Assembly (NCBI GenBank): GCA_964437425.1
Contig: CAYTGO010000007.1
Span: 6,373-70,372, forward strand
Source: Scalindua sp964437425
GTDB taxonomy: Bacteria; Planctomycetota; Brocadiia; Brocadiales; Scalinduaceae
DNA: 64,000 bases
Direction: 5' to 3'
Position 1 is the first letter of the stretch. Each line of letters opens with the position of its first letter. The position numbers and the translations under genes were made by a program. This document shows, piece after piece, positions 16,583 through 25,366 of this stretch. A model generated the notes under the pieces. That model was not told the origin of the DNA. It ran no database searches and saw nothing but the letters and a program-made list of their open reading frames with translations.

Positions 16583-18742
16583 TTATTGAGATGTAGCGCT
16601 TTTGATGTGAGAAAGAATTGTTAACAGCTCTTCGTTTTGCGTGGTTAAGCCGGCAATCTCCTTTATGTGCTTGTCTTTCAGTTCCAGCGATAATACCTCA
16701 CAGCCTGGTTGACTGACACTCCTATCTTTTACTCCATATAACTTATCAGCAACAGCAACTTTAGCCTCAGCAGACAGGTTAGAATTGATAATACCGGCCC
16801 TTAAATTGATGTCTTCCCTACTTTCTCTGGCCACTGTTTTCTGGAATGATCTATCTTCTTCGCCCAATCTGCCAACCACTTCACCTATATCTATCGGTAC
16901 AACATTAGCCGGATATCCTGTAATCTCTGAGACTTTTCGTTCAAATTCCGGAGTATCTTCTTCACTGGCCATATAGGTGATCTTTCCTTTCTGTTTCATT
17001 CTTAAAGACAATATCTTATTCTCTTTGAGAAAAGCATGAGCATAACGAGAAAGTTCTCTGGCAGAGTCTATAATGCAGATTTCTTTACCTGTACAACTTT
17101 TCCAAATCTCATGTATCACCGTCTCAAATACACCGTAATGAGTACACCCTAGAATAAGAGCATCGATATCATTTTCCATTAGCGGCTTCAGGTTCGCCTC
17201 AATAATAGACCTGTTTCGTTGACTAACCACTTGAAATCCGGCTTTGTCAAATTCTCCCCTGTCCACCATAGTAGCAAAAAGAGGTGCGGCTACACTGAAT
17301 ATCCCGGTTTTTTTATTATGTTTTCTAATTTCATTTATGTAAACACCACTTTCTATCGTCGCCTTTGTCGCTACAATTCCAATACTCTTTGGTGCCTTTC
17401 CATTGACTTTTTTGAGTCTAAGAACAGCTTCAACAGCGGGTGCAATGGGGCCAAGAATGTGTATTGAAAATTCCTTTTCAAGTTTAGTTCTTGCATTGGC
17501 ATCCATAGTGTTACAGAGGATGACAACCTTAGCACCCAGGTTGTAAGCAGCTTCCACATAAGTTCGACAAAGATGCACGATTTTTTCAGGAGAGCTTCCT
17601 CCGATACGTTTTGAAAATACACTGGCAACAACAACATCTTCACGAGAAAGCACTTCCAACGTTGACAAATGTCTATGTAAAATTACGGGTGCAATTCCTG
17701 TATCCATAATCACAATCTGCCCATTAGGCCTATAGTCCCAGAAAGGGGAATGCATTACGGTAAGAAGTCGTTTGACAGCTATAATATCTTTGGCAATGGA
17801 TGGCATTACATCATATTTTCGTTCAGTCCTGGATACCAGCTGCCTGTATTGCTTACTAACCTTCGACTCTTCAGAGTTTAATTCTTCCATTGCCATTTTC
17901 CCACGCCTCGTAGCTCTCCACTCCTTCAGCCATGTAATTGCAGCATCATGATAGGGCGTCTCATGTACCATAGTTGTATTTATCTTGCCATGGGGCTTTT
18001 GCACATCTATCTGCTTATAAACTTTGTCTAATGCGTCAATCAGCTCTTTATCCTTATGCCCTAGCAGTTGTTTTTGCCGCAGTGTATTCAACGCCTCATC
18101 CTCTATCCAGCTTAGTATTTGCTCATCGGTAGTCTCATTATCCGGTTCCGGCCAGAAACCATCCGGACTCATAATACGATATTTAATAAGTCTGCTCCCG
18201 ACCTCCCTTGCGAGCCTTATTGTTTCACTTGTTGTCAAGTTCATGGGTACCGCCTTTATTTCCCCCCCCACGTCTTCAATCTCCAAAAGCATTATAGCAC
18301 TGCTTGCACCACCAAGTTTTATATTATGAAGAGCATGGAACAAACTCTTCTCCACGGCAGATGACTCTACTTCCTCAAGAACAATATTTTCTACGATATC
18401 TTTTATTTCTACCAATGAAGCTTTCTCAATTCCTTCCGGGAGATCGACATGCCTTACAAACTTAAGCTCACCCTGCCCGGGACCAAATGCCAGATTATGT
18501 TGAACAAGAAACAACTTTACTGTTTTTGAGGAATCATCGTCCATCTTCAGGTTAATCGTATCAATAAACTTTTGCCGGAGCCCTTCCAGCCGCTCAAATA
18601 GATGGCAATGTTTATTAAAAAAACCCACGTCTTTATCTTGAATAATGAGCTTGACTTTATCTATCCGGCTATGTATTTTTCCTAAGGTGGTCAGTTCAGG
18701 GAGGTTCTCGTTGGTTTGTTGCATTGTATGATCTTTAGACAT
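16583..18742 (-). CDS. Fusion of a glutamate-dehydrogenase-like domain and a glutamate racemase domain
   Basis: A 719-residue two-domain protein. Residues about 75-225 resemble the dimerisation/substrate domain of Glu/Leu/Phe/Val dehydrogenases (QHNLAFGPGQGELKF, IKLGGASSAI, SPDGFWPEPDNETTDEQILSWI). The catalytic lysine of the GGxKGG motif is missing and there is no NAD-binding Rossmann domain. Residues about 341-615 are MurI-like: D347 (MDTGI), C410 (ILCNT), ATKATIESGVY, and C533 with H535 (LGCTHYG). The racemase part is predicted active for glutamate or aspartate; the front domain may be a non-catalytic amino-acid sensor (inference). The last 100 residues are helical. Confidence 0.75.
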   Translation of the reverse strand: MSKDHTMQQTNENLPELTTLGKIHSRIDKVKLIIQDKDVGFFNKHCHLFERLEGLRQKFIDTINLKMDDDSSKTVKLFLVQHNLAFGPGQGELKFVRHVDLPEGIEKASLVEIKDIVENIVLEEVESSAVEKSLFHALHNIKLGGASSAIMLLEIEDVGGEIKAVPMNLTTSETIRLAREVGSRLIKYRIMSPDGFWPEPDNETTDEQILSWIEDEALNTLRQKQLLGHKDKELIDALDKVYKQIDVQKPHGKINTTMVHETPYHDAAITWLKEWRATRRGKMAMEELNSEESKVSKQYRQLVSRTERKYDVMPSIAKDIIAVKRLLTVMHSPFWDYRPNGQIVIMDTGIAPVILHRHLSTLEVLSREDVVVASVFSKRIGGSSPEKIVHLCRTYVEAAYNLGAKVVILCNTMDANARTKLEKEFSIHILGPIAPAVEAVLRLKKVNGKAPKSIGIVATKATIESGVYINEIRKHNKKTGIFSVAAPLFATMVDRGEFDKAGFQVVSQRNRSIIEANLKPLMENDIDALILGCTHYGVFETVIHEIWKSCTGKEICIIDSARELSRYAHAFLKENKILSLRMKQKGKITYMASEEDTPEFERKVSEITGYPANVVPIDIGEVVGRLGEEDRSFQKTVARESREDINLRAGIINSNLSAEAKVAVADKLYGVKDRSVSQPGCEVLSLELKDKHIKEIAGLTTQNEELLTILSHIKSATSQ

Positions 18743-18898
18743 TCCTACCTCTGTCCAGACAAATGATAATCTGGAATTCTGTAAGTTTTATTTTTATTTC
18801 GTACTTTTCTAGGATTAATTATAAGTTTATTAATGTAATAAAAATAGACCAAAATTTCTATAACATATTGTTGAAGCAATGTTTTCTCAAAGTGATAA

Positions 18899-19917
18899 AT
18901 GCCTATTACGTTTAAACAATTAAAAACGCTTGAAGATCTAAACCCTTGTGAGGATCTACAGGAAGCAGTATGGAAATTTAATAAGAACGATATAATACCT
19001 CCAAGATTTATGCGGGTATTATGCAAACATGGCGGATTTGCAATGGGCGCCTTTGATGACAACACAATGATAGGCTTTGTTTTTGGCGTTCCCGCGATTC
19101 ATTATGGGCGGCCGTCACAACATTCACACATGCTGGCAGTGTTACCTGAATATCGTAACCACAACGTTGGATATAAACTAAAAACCGCCCANNNNNNNNN
19201 NNNNNNNNNNNNNNNNNNNNNNNNNNNNNNNNNNNNNNNNNNNNNNNNNNNNNNNNNNNNNNNNNNNNNNNNNNNNNNNNNNNNNNNNNNNCAGTGTTAC
19301 CTGAATATCGTAACCACAACGTTGGATATAAACTAAAAACCGCCCAACGGGAAGAAGCCCTGAACCGCAATATAGACCTCATAACATGGGCTTTCGATCC
19401 GCTGCAATCCAAGAATGCCCACCTGAATATAAACAAACTGGGAGTCATTGCCTGTAGCTACGATATAAATTTGTACGGAGAAACCTCTTCAAGCAAATTA
19501 CACAGTGGACTGGGCACAGACCGCCTCCTCGCGGAATGGTGGCTTACGAGTGATAAAGTTAAAACTATTATTGACGGACATACTCGTGATGCAGAGAAAA
19601 AATCGCCTGCAAAAGGACTAAACATAAACAGAACGGAGTACGATAAGCAGGGATTACTTATTCCTGTTGAACCGGATTTATCACTGACAGATGACGTGTT
19701 GCTACTGGAGATACCGGCTGATATTGACGAAATAAAAATCTCCAATATTGAAGCTGCACACAAGTGGCGTGACCTTGTCCAGAAAGCGTTTCTCCACTAT
19801 TTTGATTCCGGGTATTTCGTTAATTCTTTGCAAGTAGAACGAGATGGTGACACCCGACGAGTCTCCTATGTTTTGGAACGTCTGACAACGCCATACAAAT
19901 CTATGACTTATGATTGA
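18899..19917 (+). CDS. GNAT acyltransferase (COG3375-like), split by an assembly gap
   Basis: Collapsing the N run and one 55-base copy gives a continuous 287-residue protein. The acyl-CoA-binding region is MLAVLPEYRNHNVGYKLK, followed by LITWAFDPLQSKNAHLNINKLG and TDRLLAEWWL, which identify the COG3375 group of predicted GNAT transferases. Such enzymes can sit beside N-acylamino-acid racemase genes; an enolase-superfamily member of that kind lies 5.4 kb downstream. Substrate is not proven. It is divergent from the racemase-fusion gene with a 156-base intergenic region. Confidence 0.85.
19137..19346. other. Second assembly gap with duplicated 55-base flanks
   Basis: Exactly 100 Ns (19192-19291) are flanked by identical 55-base copies (19137-19191 and 19292-19346). 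Removing one copy and the Ns restores the GNAT reading frame. The copy length equals that of the first gap, pointing to a k-mer overlap of 55 in the assembler. Confidence 0.95.
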
Positions 19918-20343
19918 AAGAGCTTTTCAAATGATTTAAGTTATGAAAAAGCTACGTACTTTATTAATAATAAATTATTACACTAAAAGCTTATTATTTC
20001 TCGTAAAGCGTTAAAATGTTAAGTATATATAAAGATTGAACATATAGAAACGGCATGTATTTTGAGGCAGGAAAAAGTCAATTTTCATGAGACATATGGA
20101 AGATATTTTGGTAGAATGCGACCTCAAATTAATTGAAAGAGGGTAAGCAGGATAGAGAATAGATAAAGCAAGAAGAAACTTGATATTTAATTGATCCCCT
20201 TAAATCTATTGGTTTTTTGAAATCCAAAATTCCTATAGATTTTTTTCATTTATAGACATCTTCGTTTTTTATGTCATTTTATGTTTCGGAAGTTAGCAAG
20301 ATTATTTTAACAAGTAAAAATAAGAAAGATTTAAGAGAGACAA
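19918..20343. other. Long AT-rich intergenic region
   Basis: No coding sequence, RNA gene or clear repeat was recognised in this 426-base stretch between the GNAT and aminomutase genes, both on the plus strand. It is very AT-rich with several T runs. The length suggests that the downstream gene has its own promoter and leader; no convincing -35/-10 pair was found. Confidence 0.5.
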
Positions 20344-21471
20344 ATGTACAAATTTAGGAAAGAACCCTGGCAAGAAGAAGGACAGTGGCAGGAACAGATC
20401 AAAGACCAGGTAGATACATTAGAGCAGCTAAGTCAATATATAAATATTACTCCCGACGAAGAAGAAGCAATAAAAACGCTAAAAATGAGATGGGGAACAA
20501 CGCCGTACTATGCAGCGCTTATGGACAAAGACGACCCTGACTGCCCTGTCAGAAAAATGATTATCCCTTCGATGAAGGAAAGTGAAAATACATATGGAAT
20601 TCCAAATTATTTAGTGATTAAAGAAAATAGAGAGAAAACTGACAGGTTTGGAGAAGACGAAAAAAGACCTGATAGTGTTGCAAGGCAGTATATTGACAGA
20701 GTCGCATTTACCATTACAGATGTATGTCCAAGCTATTGCAGGTATTGTTTCAGGAGAGAAGCTGTAATTGACAAGGATCTACGTTTACGATTTGATGTTG
20801 ACGAAGGATTAGAATGGATTCGAAATCACGAAGAGATCCGTGATGTATTACTGACTGGAGGAGATCCATTTATGTTGTCAGATGAGAACATAAAGTATCT
20901 AATTGAAAGTCTTCGAAGTATTCCACATCTTGAAATGATCCGGATACACACAAAGATGCCAATTACCTGCCCACATCGAATAACAGAAGGCCTTCTTGAT
21001 ATATTAGGGCGAGAACATGATATTCCAATCTGGATCAATGTCCACATTTGTCATCCGAAAGAGATTACTGATAAAGTAAAAAAAGTGGTCTGGGACCTAC
21101 TCCATACTGGTATCAACGTCGGAAATCAGGGTGTAGTGCTGAAGGGCATAAATGATGATGTCGAAACATTCCAGAAGCTTCACCAGAAACTTCTATCCGT
21201 TCGAATAAGACCGTATTATATGTTCCACTGTCAGCTGGCACCCGGAGTAGACCATTTCCGAGCCCCTGTGGAAAAAGGTGCGGAGCTGATCAGAGACGGA
21301 ATCCGTGGCCACACAACCGGATTAGCACAGCCGATGTATGCTGTCTCTACGAAAGTGGGAAAGATACCGTTAATGCCTGATTATTATATACAAAGTAACG
21401 GTGGTGAACATTACAAGCTACAGAGTTACAAGGGTGAAACTCTTTACATCCCGTATATCCCTGAGGATTAA
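20344..21471 (+). CDS. KamA-family radical SAM aminomutase-like protein, substrate unknown
   Basis: A 375-residue radical-SAM, PLP-dependent enzyme of the lysine 2,3-aminomutase family. The iron-sulfur motif is C128-x3-C132-x2-C135 (CPSYCRYC) and the likely PLP lysine is K340 (VGKIPLMPDYY). Two positions that bind the side-chain amino group in lysine 2,3-aminomutase (Asp in QCDL and in VDAPGGGGK) are Gln (HCQLAPG) and Ser (VSTKVGK), and the glycine loop before the PLP lysine is shortened. Lysine is therefore an unlikely substrate; a different alpha- to beta-amino-acid shift is plausible. Confidence 0.8.
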   Translation: MYKFRKEPWQEEGQWQEQIKDQVDTLEQLSQYINITPDEEEAIKTLKMRWGTTPYYAALMDKDDPDCPVRKMIIPSMKESENTYGIPNYLVIKENREKTDRFGEDEKRPDSVARQYIDRVAFTITDVCPSYCRYCFRREAVIDKDLRLRFDVDEGLEWIRNHEEIRDVLLTGGDPFMLSDENIKYLIESLRSIPHLEMIRIHTKMPITCPHRITEGLLDILGREHDIPIWINVHICHPKEITDKVKKVVWDLLHTGINVGNQGVVLKGINDDVETFQKLHQKLLSVRIRPYYMFHCQLAPGVDHFRAPVEKGAELIRDGIRGHTTGLAQPMYAVSTKVGKIPLMPDYYIQSNGGEHYKLQSYKGETLYIPYIPED

Positions 21472-21547
21472 ACCGCCTGCCCACAACTTCTGTTACCAGA
21501 TTTGTGATGCAAAATCATCTCACGTTCGCAATTACCACTAAAATCAA

Positions 21548-22282
21548 TCAATGCTGATTCTCTGACGGAATATAATAGGACAACTGCCCATCTCGGTAGA
21601 TAACAACTCTATCCGGATTTTCATTATATAGTTGTTTTGCCAGATTATGAGGAAAGAAAACGGTATCCACCTCAACAATATCCTCCGCAAAACGATGCAG
21701 AAATCTGGCAACTGACAATCCGCATGTTAACCCAATTGCTTTTGTACTGAACCTGCCTTTAGGATGTGAACGCTTGGTACCATAGTGAAGAATATCATAG
21801 AGTTCTTCCGCCTCACTATCTGTAATATTAAACTCAAAAATTTCAACAGCATGAGTGTTAATAGCTTTTCGCCAGTCCATGTACTGATAAAGGGTCGGAA
21901 CCTTTTCGCTCATCACATCATCCGTACGTTTTGAATCCATATAACGCTTAGTTGCAAACTCCCTGTGATGACGTGCTGCCGGACCCAAATAACGAATTTG
22001 AGTAGCAAATGCACCTGCCGGATCCCAGAAAAGCGGACCTTTTGACGGACAGAATAATCGTAAAGCGGTATGTTTGCAAGAGGTCTTATGATACATGACC
22101 ATTACATGAAGTTTTGCCTGTCTTGGTTTATCATCAAGACTTTTCGGATCACATTCGTTGGCATTCCAGCTCATGGGCAGCATTGGAGGATAAGAACGAT
22201 GAAAACAACAACCGGCATTAATACCAACCCCAAGGAGAAGCAAAACCGTTATGATCTTTTTTGCATTAAAATAAGTTTCCAT
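21548..22282 (-). CDS. Predicted lipoprotein with permuted papain-like signature (paralogue 1)
   Basis: A 244-residue exported protein: signal segment IITVLLLLGVGINAGCC with a lipobox-like NAGC, then a conserved domain. The motifs SCKHTALRLFC, FWDPAGAF, YGTKRSHPKGRF and TCGLSVARFL occur in the order His then Cys, which fits a permuted NlpC/P60-like cysteine hydrolase (inference from pattern only). It is roughly two-thirds identical to the protein encoded at 24424-25149. The ATG at 22282 is chosen over a GTG eight codons upstream because the signal peptide begins there. Confidence 0.65.
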   Translation of the reverse strand: METYFNAKKIITVLLLLGVGINAGCCFHRSYPPMLPMSWNANECDPKSLDDKPRQAKLHVMVMYHKTSCKHTALRLFCPSKGPLFWDPAGAFATQIRYLGPAARHHREFATKRYMDSKRTDDVMSEKVPTLYQYMDWRKAINTHAVEIFEFNITDSEAEELYDILHYGTKRSHPKGRFSTKAIGLTCGLSVARFLHRFAEDIVEVDTVFFPHNLAKQLYNENPDRVVIYRDGQLSYYIPSENQH

Positions 22283-22342
22283 AAAGTTTATACGAGCAAA
22301 ACACACTGTACTGTTTAAATGAAGAATATCCTCACCAAGCGA

Positions 22343-23392
22343 TCAAAGCCCGTAACTCAACCAAATTGGCAATACGGTGTTAATATGCATCATGAACTTC
22401 CACAGACCAACACTTTCTTCCCGGTTACCAAAGGGATCTATAGTTTGTTTAGGGAAAGCAATACCAAAGCCAAATAAGCCAGGAGCGATAACACCATTAT
22501 GGATATTATGTTGAAGCGCTCCCATCCCCTCAACTTTTATATCCCTTGGATGAAAACCAACAGCATATATTACACGATCACAACCATCTAAATAAGTTTC
22601 AATATTCTGTTTAGTGGCCTGATAACGATATAGATTCTCTGGTATCTTGCCTAGAATATTCTCCCGCGCCCAGTCTGCAGTTGCACCCTTTAATCCTGTA
22701 TTATCAAACAACGTCCAATCTTCCATACGTAACGCAAATTTTAACGGGCTCTGATAAAAATTCACAATTCGGCTCAGACCTAGCTCCACAAGATAACGTA
22801 TAATAATTATTGCAGAGTGCGAAGAACCGAATACTGCTACACTATCTACATTATCACAACACTGCTTTAATTGGCTGTAATTTAATGCATTTTCTAATAT
22901 GATTTTTTTTATATTTTTATGACACAGGCGATCAGGTTCAGCGCCTATAGCAAGTATGACATTAGCAGCTTTAAATATATGCTTATCTACTGTAATTTCC
23001 CATCTACGATTATGAACAGACAGGTGGGCAGCCGTACCTTGATAAGTAGTAACCTGCCGAGACAGATGATTGCTGATCCATTGCAAAGGTTCAATGATAT
23101 TGATTAATTTGCATGTGTGATGAGGGTCAACTTTTTCAATCTGAAAATGCTGCTTATTTTCTTTAAATTGAAAAGCACTACATTCATTTAGAAAGGCAAG
23201 AAACAGTTTCACGGTAGTATTACTGGAGACGTCATACCATTTAGACCCTAAATCACCTACCTTGAATTTATCATCTATCCATAAGATCTTCTGAGCAGGT
23301 ATATCATGGTCCAACAGTTTACCAACTGCAGCAATTCCTGCAGGACCCGCACCAATTACACACCATTCAAAATTTTCCTTATTGTCAGTCAT
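22343..23392 (-). CDS. FAD-dependent NAD(P)-binding oxidoreductase
   Basis: A 349-residue flavoprotein. The N-terminal FAD fold starts with WCVIGAGPAGIAAVGKLL, and a second dinucleotide fold appears at VDSVAVFGSSHSAIIIIRYL, with the closing FAD motif near VIYAVGFHPRDI. No redox-active CxxxxC pair is present, so it is not a standard disulfide reductase; it is closer to the flavin-containing monooxygenase/lysine-hydroxylase-like branch. Substrate is unknown. It lies between the two paralogous lipoprotein genes on the same strand. Confidence 0.8.
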   Translation of the reverse strand: MTDNKENFEWCVIGAGPAGIAAVGKLLDHDIPAQKILWIDDKFKVGDLGSKWYDVSSNTTVKLFLAFLNECSAFQFKENKQHFQIEKVDPHHTCKLINIIEPLQWISNHLSRQVTTYQGTAAHLSVHNRRWEITVDKHIFKAANVILAIGAEPDRLCHKNIKKIILENALNYSQLKQCCDNVDSVAVFGSSHSAIIIIRYLVELGLSRIVNFYQSPLKFALRMEDWTLFDNTGLKGATADWARENILGKIPENLYRYQATKQNIETYLDGCDRVIYAVGFHPRDIKVEGMGALQHNIHNGVIAPGLFGFGIAFPKQTIDPFGNREESVGLWKFMMHINTVLPIWLSYGL

Positions 23393-23542
23393 AGTAAATT
23401 TGAGGAGAATGAATCCCTGGTATACACCTTAACACTATCAATTCGCACAGGTTCCATAAAACAACAATTCTTTGATAATCAAAGTGAAGATTTCAATATG
23501 TGTGAAAAGCGATGTTTTACAATAGATAAGCAGAAGTCACCA

Positions 23543-24190
23543 TTAGTTGCCGTGGAATGTAGATATATCCACAGTTTTCATCTCAATATCCGGAGGGATT
23601 GTAAACTTTTCCTCAGGAATAGAAACGCGTTCATCTATTTCAGTCGCAACCGTGGTCGTCCTTGAAAATCCAGAACCGGATATTTTCTTCAGAATAATCC
23701 CATTCCATGTACAGGTTTTGATACCGGTATATTGCGTCTCCCAGACTACACATGGTTTTCCAATAACTCTTTCGATTTCTACTTTCCTTCCACCTGCGTC
23801 TATATTCTTATTTTCTTCATTTTTTTCTCTTTCTCTTCTCGATTGTCCAATAGAATCTTTATACTTGGGATTCCTCATCCTTATTCCTGTTCTTGCGTTA
23901 AGGTCAACGTTGTTTATCCATTGACCATTCTCCTCAAGAAGGACTAAGGTATTTCTTGTCACCGATAACCCTCCTAACTCCATGGTTGTTGTTATGTATT
24001 TTGCCTCCCGGCTTCCCCAATCGTCATAATAAAGAACTTCAGTCCCTGCTATGGCAGTACCATAGATTTCATATTTAATGATTCCAGTCTTTGACTTTGG
24101 ATATCGGTTTGGAGTGTTTGCAGCATAACCGGCATTTACACAGATAACAACTAACATGACAAAGAGAACGCATGAATTCAGTATCTTCAT
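23543..24190 (-). CDS. Secreted protein of unknown function
   Basis: A 215-residue protein with a clear signal peptide (CVLFVMLVVICVNAGYAA, cleavage near AANT). The mature part is beta-rich (GIIKYEIYGTAIAGTEVLYYDDWGSREAKY and GKPCVVWETQYTGIKTCTWNGIILKK) with two cysteines that might form a disulfide, and a charged central loop. Repeated extended strands suggest an LolA- or DUF4412-like periplasmic fold, at low certainty. It lies between the FAD oxidoreductase and the second lipoprotein paralogue. Confidence 0.65.
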   Translation of the reverse strand: MKILNSCVLFVMLVVICVNAGYAANTPNRYPKSKTGIIKYEIYGTAIAGTEVLYYDDWGSREAKYITTTMELGGLSVTRNTLVLLEENGQWINNVDLNARTGIRMRNPKYKDSIGQSRREREKNEENKNIDAGGRKVEIERVIGKPCVVWETQYTGIKTCTWNGIILKKISGSGFSRTTTVATEIDERVSIPEEKFTIPPDIEMKTVDISTFHGN

Positions 24191-24423
24191 ACAATTACAC
24201 CTATTATTTTTTTACAATCAATTTTACAGGAGTCTAAATCCTTTAAAACTTAACATAAAGCAGAAACAAAATACTGGATTTTTATGCTCACATTTTCATA
24301 ACAGTGAATACTAAAAAACATAGCAGGTTCTTCTTAAGATTTCCAGTCTCAAATCCAATTAATATTCAACACTGCCTACGTATTAAGCGAAAAATAAATT
24401 CTCTGCCCTTTTACTCATTAGAG

Positions 24424-25149
24424 TTACTCAACATTATTTTCAGATGGTATATAAAAGTCTAAATGTCCATCTCTATAAATAATTACTCTGTCCGGATTTT
24501 CTTTATAAAGCTGTTTTGCCAGATTGTGAGGATGCCAGACCGTATCCACCTTAACAATATCATCAGCAAAACGATGAAGGAACTTAGCAACCGAAAACCC
24601 ACACAACCCCCCCATTGCATTTGTACTAAATCTACCTTTCGGATGTGAGCGCTTGGTACCATACCGAAGAATAGTCCAGATCTCTTCCGCCTGCTCATCT
24701 GAAACATTGAACTCAAAAATTTCAACAGCCTGCGTATCAATACGTTTTCGCCAATCCAGATATTGATTAAGACCAGGAACTTTTTCAACAAGCACATCAT
24801 TCTCACGCACAGGCCCCTCCTTGACAGGGGCATCAAAACGCCTATGCCGCCGCGCCTGACCAGCATAATGGTGCTGAGCAGCAAAACCGCCTGCCGGATC
24901 CCAGAAAACCGGACCCTTCGTTTGGCAATACACCCGCAAGGTAGTATGCACACAAGACGTTCCACGGTACATAACCATTACATGAAGTTTAGACTGTACA
25001 GGATCATCCTCCAGGCTTTTCACGTTACATTCTTTACCATACCAGGCTTTGGGTAGCATAGGAGGATTTGAACGATGATAACAACAGCCTGCCTGAAGGC
25101 CAATTCCGAAAACAAACAAAATAGATATAATATTTTTTTTAAGCACCAA
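24424..25149 (-). CDS. Predicted lipoprotein with permuted papain-like signature (paralogue 2)
   Basis: A 241-residue paralogue of the protein encoded at 21548-22282. It shares the lipobox-like QAGCC, SCVHTTLRVYC, FWDPAGGF, YGTKRSHPKGRFST, LCGFSVAKFLHRFADDIV and the ending IYRDGH..YIPSEN. The kept histidine and cysteine in both copies support an enzymatic role, but none is known to me. The start is TTG at 25149 or GTG at 25146, with GAGGG a few bases upstream; no ATG is available in frame. Confidence 0.65.
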   Translation of the reverse strand: MVLKKNIISILFVFGIGLQAGCCYHRSNPPMLPKAWYGKECNVKSLEDDPVQSKLHVMVMYRGTSCVHTTLRVYCQTKGPVFWDPAGGFAAQHHYAGQARRHRRFDAPVKEGPVRENDVLVEKVPGLNQYLDWRKRIDTQAVEIFEFNVSDEQAEEIWTILRYGTKRSHPKGRFSTNAMGGLCGFSVAKFLHRFADDIVKVDTVWHPHNLAKQLYKENPDRVIIYRDGHLDFYIPSENNVE

Positions 25150-25366
25150 AGAAACCCTCTTAATATGCCTCCTGTAAATAATACACTCTACTATCTGAAA
25201 GATAAATTTCTAGAAAAAAATATGCTTGGATAATTAGATGTATCTGGCTTTATTAAGTATTCATTAGGAACACAAAATCCTTCCTTATTTCAATCGGGAT
25301 TGATATACTGGCGTCAATGTAACAATGTGCTTTGTTTTGAAATCATAATTATTACAGGAGAATAAT

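Noticed and set aside
18754..18774. Short inverted repeat TCCAGA/TCTGGA between the racemase-fusion and GNAT genes
   Set aside because: Only six base pairs with a nine-base loop and no T run; a similar short one occurs at 45566-45583 after tatC. Both are within what AT-rich DNA gives by chance.
20344..21471. Assignment as AblA of N-epsilon-acetyl-beta-lysine synthesis with the GNAT upstream as AblB
   Set aside because: The lysine-binding aspartates are absent and the GNAT belongs to the COG3375 group, not to the beta-lysine acetyltransferases.
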